DNA from: Sphingomonas sp. Leaf208
GTDB taxonomy: Bacteria > Pseudomonadota > Alphaproteobacteria > Sphingomonadales > Sphingomonadaceae
NCBI RefSeq assembly: GCF_001421415.1
Contig: NZ_LMKH01000009.1
Location: 1,729-39,730, forward strand
Direction: 5' to 3'
Length of the DNA: 38,002 bases
The translations under genes were made by a program, and so were the position numbers. The notes beneath the pieces were generated by a model. The model saw nothing but the letters and a program-made list of their open reading frames with translations, ran no database searches and was not told where the DNA came from. Below are positions 35,186-38,002 of this stretch, one piece after another; positions within the stretch are counted from its first letter, which is position 1; the number at the start of each line of letters is the position of its first letter.

Positions 35186-35998
35186 ATGGGGACTATTACG
35201 ATAGGTGACGCCGCGCTGAAGGCGTTCGGCCTGCTGACGCGGCAGCGTTCGCCGGCGCTCTCGGGTGCGCCGCACCGGACAGGCGCACCTGTCCTGCGCG
35301 ACAGCCTAGAAGCTGGCACTTTCGAGGAGGTGTTCTGGACGGCGCCTGCTAAAGGTGAGACCGACCGTTTGCTGCACGTAGCGCGCAGAACCCTTGATGC
35401 TGCACGACGATTGCGTCGCGACGAGCGCTCGGGAGAACGGAAATTGACGGTAACCGAGCGAGGTATCGCTCAGCTTACTTCTAGCGCCGTGAGGGTCTTC
35501 GAAGAGATTCTCACGCTCGCGCGATTGAACCGGGGCCGTGTCTACCCCTCCTATGACTATCTTGCAGAGGCCACCGGTCTTGGCCGTGCAACGGTAGGGC
35601 GTGCGCTTAGTATTCTAGAAGCAATCGGGTTTCTTGTCCGCCAGCGACGCTTTAGCCGTGTAAATGTCGATGGCCCCGGGCCGCGGTACGTCCAAACATC
35701 CAACGCCTACCGACCTCTGCTGCCTGATAGCGTGCAATCCTATCTTCCGCGCTGGATGCGTCCTGTACCATTACCCGATGACACTGTGCAGCATTACGCC
35801 GATCATGCTGCAGAAACCGATGCGATGCTGAAGACGCTGTCATGCCGGGAGCTAGCGCAGATGACGATAAGTGGTCCGCTTGGTAAGATTCTTGCTAAGC
35901 TGGGCGAGGCAATTGATCGCACTGAGCGCGAAGCTCAAAACGATCCAAAAACACTAAATGATTCTATCATATACAGGGTGAAGCGTTTTGCTGAATAA
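35186..35998 (+). CDS. Plasmid-type winged-helix protein linked to replication region
   Basis: From ATG 35186, seven bases after AAGGGA, the product is 270 aa starting MGTITIGDAALKAFGLLTRQ. A winged-helix segment lies at about 100-150: LTSSAVRVFEEILTLARLNR, GRVYPSYDYLAEATGLGRAT, VGRALSILEAIGFLVRQRRF. This is the layout of helix-turn-helix proteins found near rep genes on sphingomonad plasmids, sometimes labelled replication proteins. The C-terminal 100 residues have no clear domain. It may be an accessory initiator, a copy-number regulator or a second replication protein; the sequence alone does not separate these. Confidence 0.7.
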   Translation: MGTITIGDAALKAFGLLTRQRSPALSGAPHRTGAPVLRDSLEAGTFEEVFWTAPAKGETDRLLHVARRTLDAARRLRRDERSGERKLTVTERGIAQLTSSAVRVFEEILTLARLNRGRVYPSYDYLAEATGLGRATVGRALSILEAIGFLVRQRRFSRVNVDGPGPRYVQTSNAYRPLLPDSVQSYLPRWMRPVPLPDDTVQHYADHAAETDAMLKTLSCRELAQMTISGPLGKILAKLGEAIDRTEREAQNDPKTLNDSIIYRVKRFAE

Positions 35999-36206
35999 TC
36001 GGCCGAGCCTCTAACACCCTGACTAGGGCCTAAACCTCAGACCCGAACGAGTGAATAACACGCGGAAAACGGTGAACGCAGCGACACAGTCACTGCGAAG
36101 GCTTCCTAGTGACCCAAAGGGCTTCTGGAATTTTTGATCATTGAACTCCGATTGTACCGAAACGTTGAAGATTCAAAAAAGTAGATACTGTTGTCTTATC
36201 AGTATG

Positions 36207-37005
36207 TTAGCTAGGCCACGTGGGCAAAGGCGGCCACAGCGTAACTGATGCGAGCGCGACGAAGCCGAGATATGACTCTGTTGTCTTGTCATAACGCGTT
36301 GCGACACGGGCCAGTTCTTGAGCTTGCTGAACAAGCGCTCGACGAGATTGCGCCAACGGTATTTCTCGCGATCATGCGGGATCGGTATGCGGCGGTTACT
36401 TTTGGTTGGAATGACCGCCTCGACATCCGCCCTGGCGAGTTCCTGGCGAGTTCCTGGCGGATGGCATCGGCGTCATATCCCTTATCGGCAAGCAGGGCCT
36501 CGATCCGGTCAGCCAGCATCCCGAACGAGGGTCCGAAGCCCTTCACGTCGTGGGCTTGGCCCGGCGTCAGGACGAAACATAACGGTCGTCCCTGACCATC
36601 ACAGCGGGCGTGCAGCCCTTCGACGAGCTCAGGAGAGCCTTGGTTGTGAAGCCGCCTCGCGAACGGCCGAGCCCTTCGAATTCTTGATCCCTTTTTTTAG
36701 CCCGACGGCGCAGTGGTGCGCCCGGACTACGGTGCTGTCGATCATGTCGGCGCTAGTATCCCGCTCGACGACAGCGACCAGGGTCTCCAGCATGGCTTCG
36801 AACACGCCCGTCACGACCCAGCGACGATACCGCCGGAACACACTGTTCCACTTGCCATATTCATCCGGCAAATGCCGCCATTGCGCGCCCGTCCGCGCCA
36901 TCCACACCATGCCTTCGAAATAGGGCCGGTTGTCTCCCGCGGATCGTCAGCCACGTCCTCGCCCCGACGGCAGCAGGGGCCCAATCAGAGCCCACTCAGC
37001 CCAAC
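36207..37005 (-). pseudogene. IS5-family transposase (IS427-like), frameshifted
   Basis: Minus-strand pieces in order are WALIGPLLPSGRGRG, an in-frame TGA, NRPYFEGMVWMARTGAQWRH, LPDEYGKWNSVFRRYRRWVV, ERDTSADMIDSTVVRAHHCA, then after a shift KGFGPSFGMLADRIEALLAD and KGYDADAIRQELA, then after another shift RRIPIPHDREKYRW-type and RVATRYDKT and YLGFVALASVTLW. This is a different IS5 subgroup from the copy at 32428. One frameshift coincides with an 11-bp tandem duplication. Terminal repeats were not found. Confidence 0.85.
36434..36455. repeat. 11-bp tandem duplication inside the IS5 pseudogene
   Basis: GGCGAGTTCCT occurs twice in direct tandem (36434-36444 and 36445-36455), followed by GGCGG. 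Because 11 is not a multiple of three, it shifts the transposase frame within the ARADVE-equivalent segment. Confidence 0.85.
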
Positions 37006-37215
37006 GCCACCTCCAAAAGACAGCCTTGAGTCAACCGATCGGACGCGCGTCAACCTTTGTCCACGTGGACTAGTTTTATAAATCGTCTTCACCCGTAACA
37101 TAAAGCTAATGGGGATCACCGGTCCGGTAATTTGAGATCAAAAACTAAGACGATTTACCATCCCCGCGACATGAAGCTTGCGTATTGAAGCTGGTATGCC
37201 TAACCGAAGCGCCGT

Positions 37216-37293
<78 letters not shown>

Positions 37294-37511
37294 GAAGGAT
37301 AACGATTTTGTCACGCACGTTGTCGCGAATTCGCGCCATGAACTAGCGGGCTAATGGACAGGCCAAAGCCGGGTAAAGCCACCTGAGCACAATAAGCAAA
37401 CCAGCCGGGAAGTTGGTCGATATCGCTCGGCACAATCGGCGTTGGGTTCGCGCGGACATAATTTCTATTGAGGGTACTGAGCAGCCCCCACCGGGTGGTC
37501 CGGGTAGATAG

Positions 37512-38002
37512 TTAGTGCATTGTCGCCTCCGCCGCCATTGCCGGGCGTAGGTGGAGCGAAGCGGAGCCGGAGGCCGGCAATAGCGGGGTCGCTGCTGCTG
37601 GTGCCGGAGGTCGATAGCCCAGGCTGCTGTGTGGTCGGACGGTGTTATAGTGACGCCGCCATGCCTCGATCAGCACTTTTGCCTCAGCGAGGCTGTAGAA
37701 GATCTCGCCGTTGAGGAGCTCGTCGCGAAGCGAACCGTTGAAGCTCTCGTTGTAACCGTTCTCCCACGGCGAGCCCGGTGCAATGTACAGCGTCTTCACG
37801 CCTACCTGCCCAAGCCATTTCTGGACCGCGGTAGCGATGAACTCGCTGCTATTGTCCGACCTGATATGCGCGGGCGGCCCGCGCTCGATAAACAGTTCTG
37901 CAAGCGCCGCCAGCACGTCTTCGTGTTTCAACTGACGTGCGACGATCAGCGCCAGGCATTCCCTGCTGGCCTCGTCGATGATCGTGAGGATCCGGAACTT
38001 GC
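37512..38002 (-). CDS. IS3-family transposase (integrase core), C-terminal part cut by window edge
   Basis: The frame is open from the window edge to a TAA at 37512. Visible parts are [18 protein letters not shown] (first Asp), [19 protein letters not shown] (second Asp), [20 protein letters not shown] (Glu) and [19 protein letters not shown], so the DDE triad is complete. The RSDNSSEF variant replaces the more usual RSDNGPEF. The Ala/Pro-rich tail of about 25 residues is common in this subgroup. It is distinct from the decayed IS3 at 23906 and may be active. The orfA and left part lie beyond the window. Confidence 0.88.
   Translation of the reverse strand, partial: KFRILTIIDEASRECLALIVARQLKHEDVLAALAELFIERGPPAHIRSDNSSEFIATAVQKWLGQVGVKTLYIAPGSPWENGYNESFNGSLRDELLNGEIFYSLAEAKVLIEAWRRHYNTVRPHSSLGYRPPAPAAATPLLPASGSASLHLRPAMAAEATMH

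Noticed and set aside
34642..35319. 225-codon minus-strand open frame between the two rep genes
   Set aside because: It overlaps the 3-prime end of repA, both downstream iterons and the start of the next gene, and shows no family motif.

Overview
The window looks like part of a plasmid, megaplasmid or chromid of an alphaproteobacterium, most likely a sphingomonad. The reasons are a RepA-type initiator (RPA family) flanked by iterons, CtrA-type TTAA-N7-TTAAC boxes, a possible EcfG-type promoter, PilZ and REC proteins of the alphaproteobacterial kind, and IS families common in sphingomonads (IS66, IS630, IS5, IS3, IS481). Two tRNA genes (Val-TAC and Pro-TGG) are also present, so the replicon is either chromid-like or has exchanged DNA with a chromosome. 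The genus call is inference.

Layout. 1-173 is the end of an IS66-like element. 0.96-6.4 kb is a two-component cluster: three stand-alone receiver proteins, a 892-aa multi-PAS hybrid histidine kinase and a periplasmic retropepsin-like protease. 6.4-12.8 kb holds IS5 and IS630 debris and many small genes: a HIRAN protein, two paralogous 57-aa Rmf/CrpP-fold proteins, a PilZ protein, a Fis-type HTH protein, and the first of two paralogous small proteins that carry a CtrA box and a GTG start. A run of 23 C residues lies at 12264. 13-15.5 kb carries a cell-wall amidase, a Myb/SANT-like small DNA-binding protein, a small hypothetical gene and a lipoprotein. 15.6-19 kb is dominated by broken IS630 copies. 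19.5-21.3 kb has tRNA-Val, a small membrane protein, a BLUF blue-light sensor and another stand-alone receiver. 21.8-23.3 kb is A+T-rich with unrecognised genes and the second CtrA-box paralogue. 23.9-26.1 kb has a decayed but end-to-end IS3 element, a small HTH-like gene and an IS481 scrap.

26.2-31.9 kb is the most coherent functional block: a PAS-PAS-GGDEF-EAL protein, then a crotonase-fold protein with the DSF-synthase (RpfF) glutamate pair, then a convergent membrane-anchored GGDEF-EAL protein. This is the gene content of an RpfF/RpfR-like fatty-acid signal to cyclic-di-GMP module. 32.4-36 kb is the replication region: an IS5 pseudogene, iterons, repA, more iterons and a second plasmid-type HTH gene. 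36.2-38 kb has another broken IS5, tRNA-Pro and an IS3 transposase cut by the window edge.

The recurring theme is environmental sensing: four orphan receivers, a PAS kinase, BLUF, PilZ and two GGDEF-EAL proteins plus a diffusible-signal synthase, carried on a replicon heavily worn by insertion sequences. No CRISPR array, conjugation locus or partition genes are visible.
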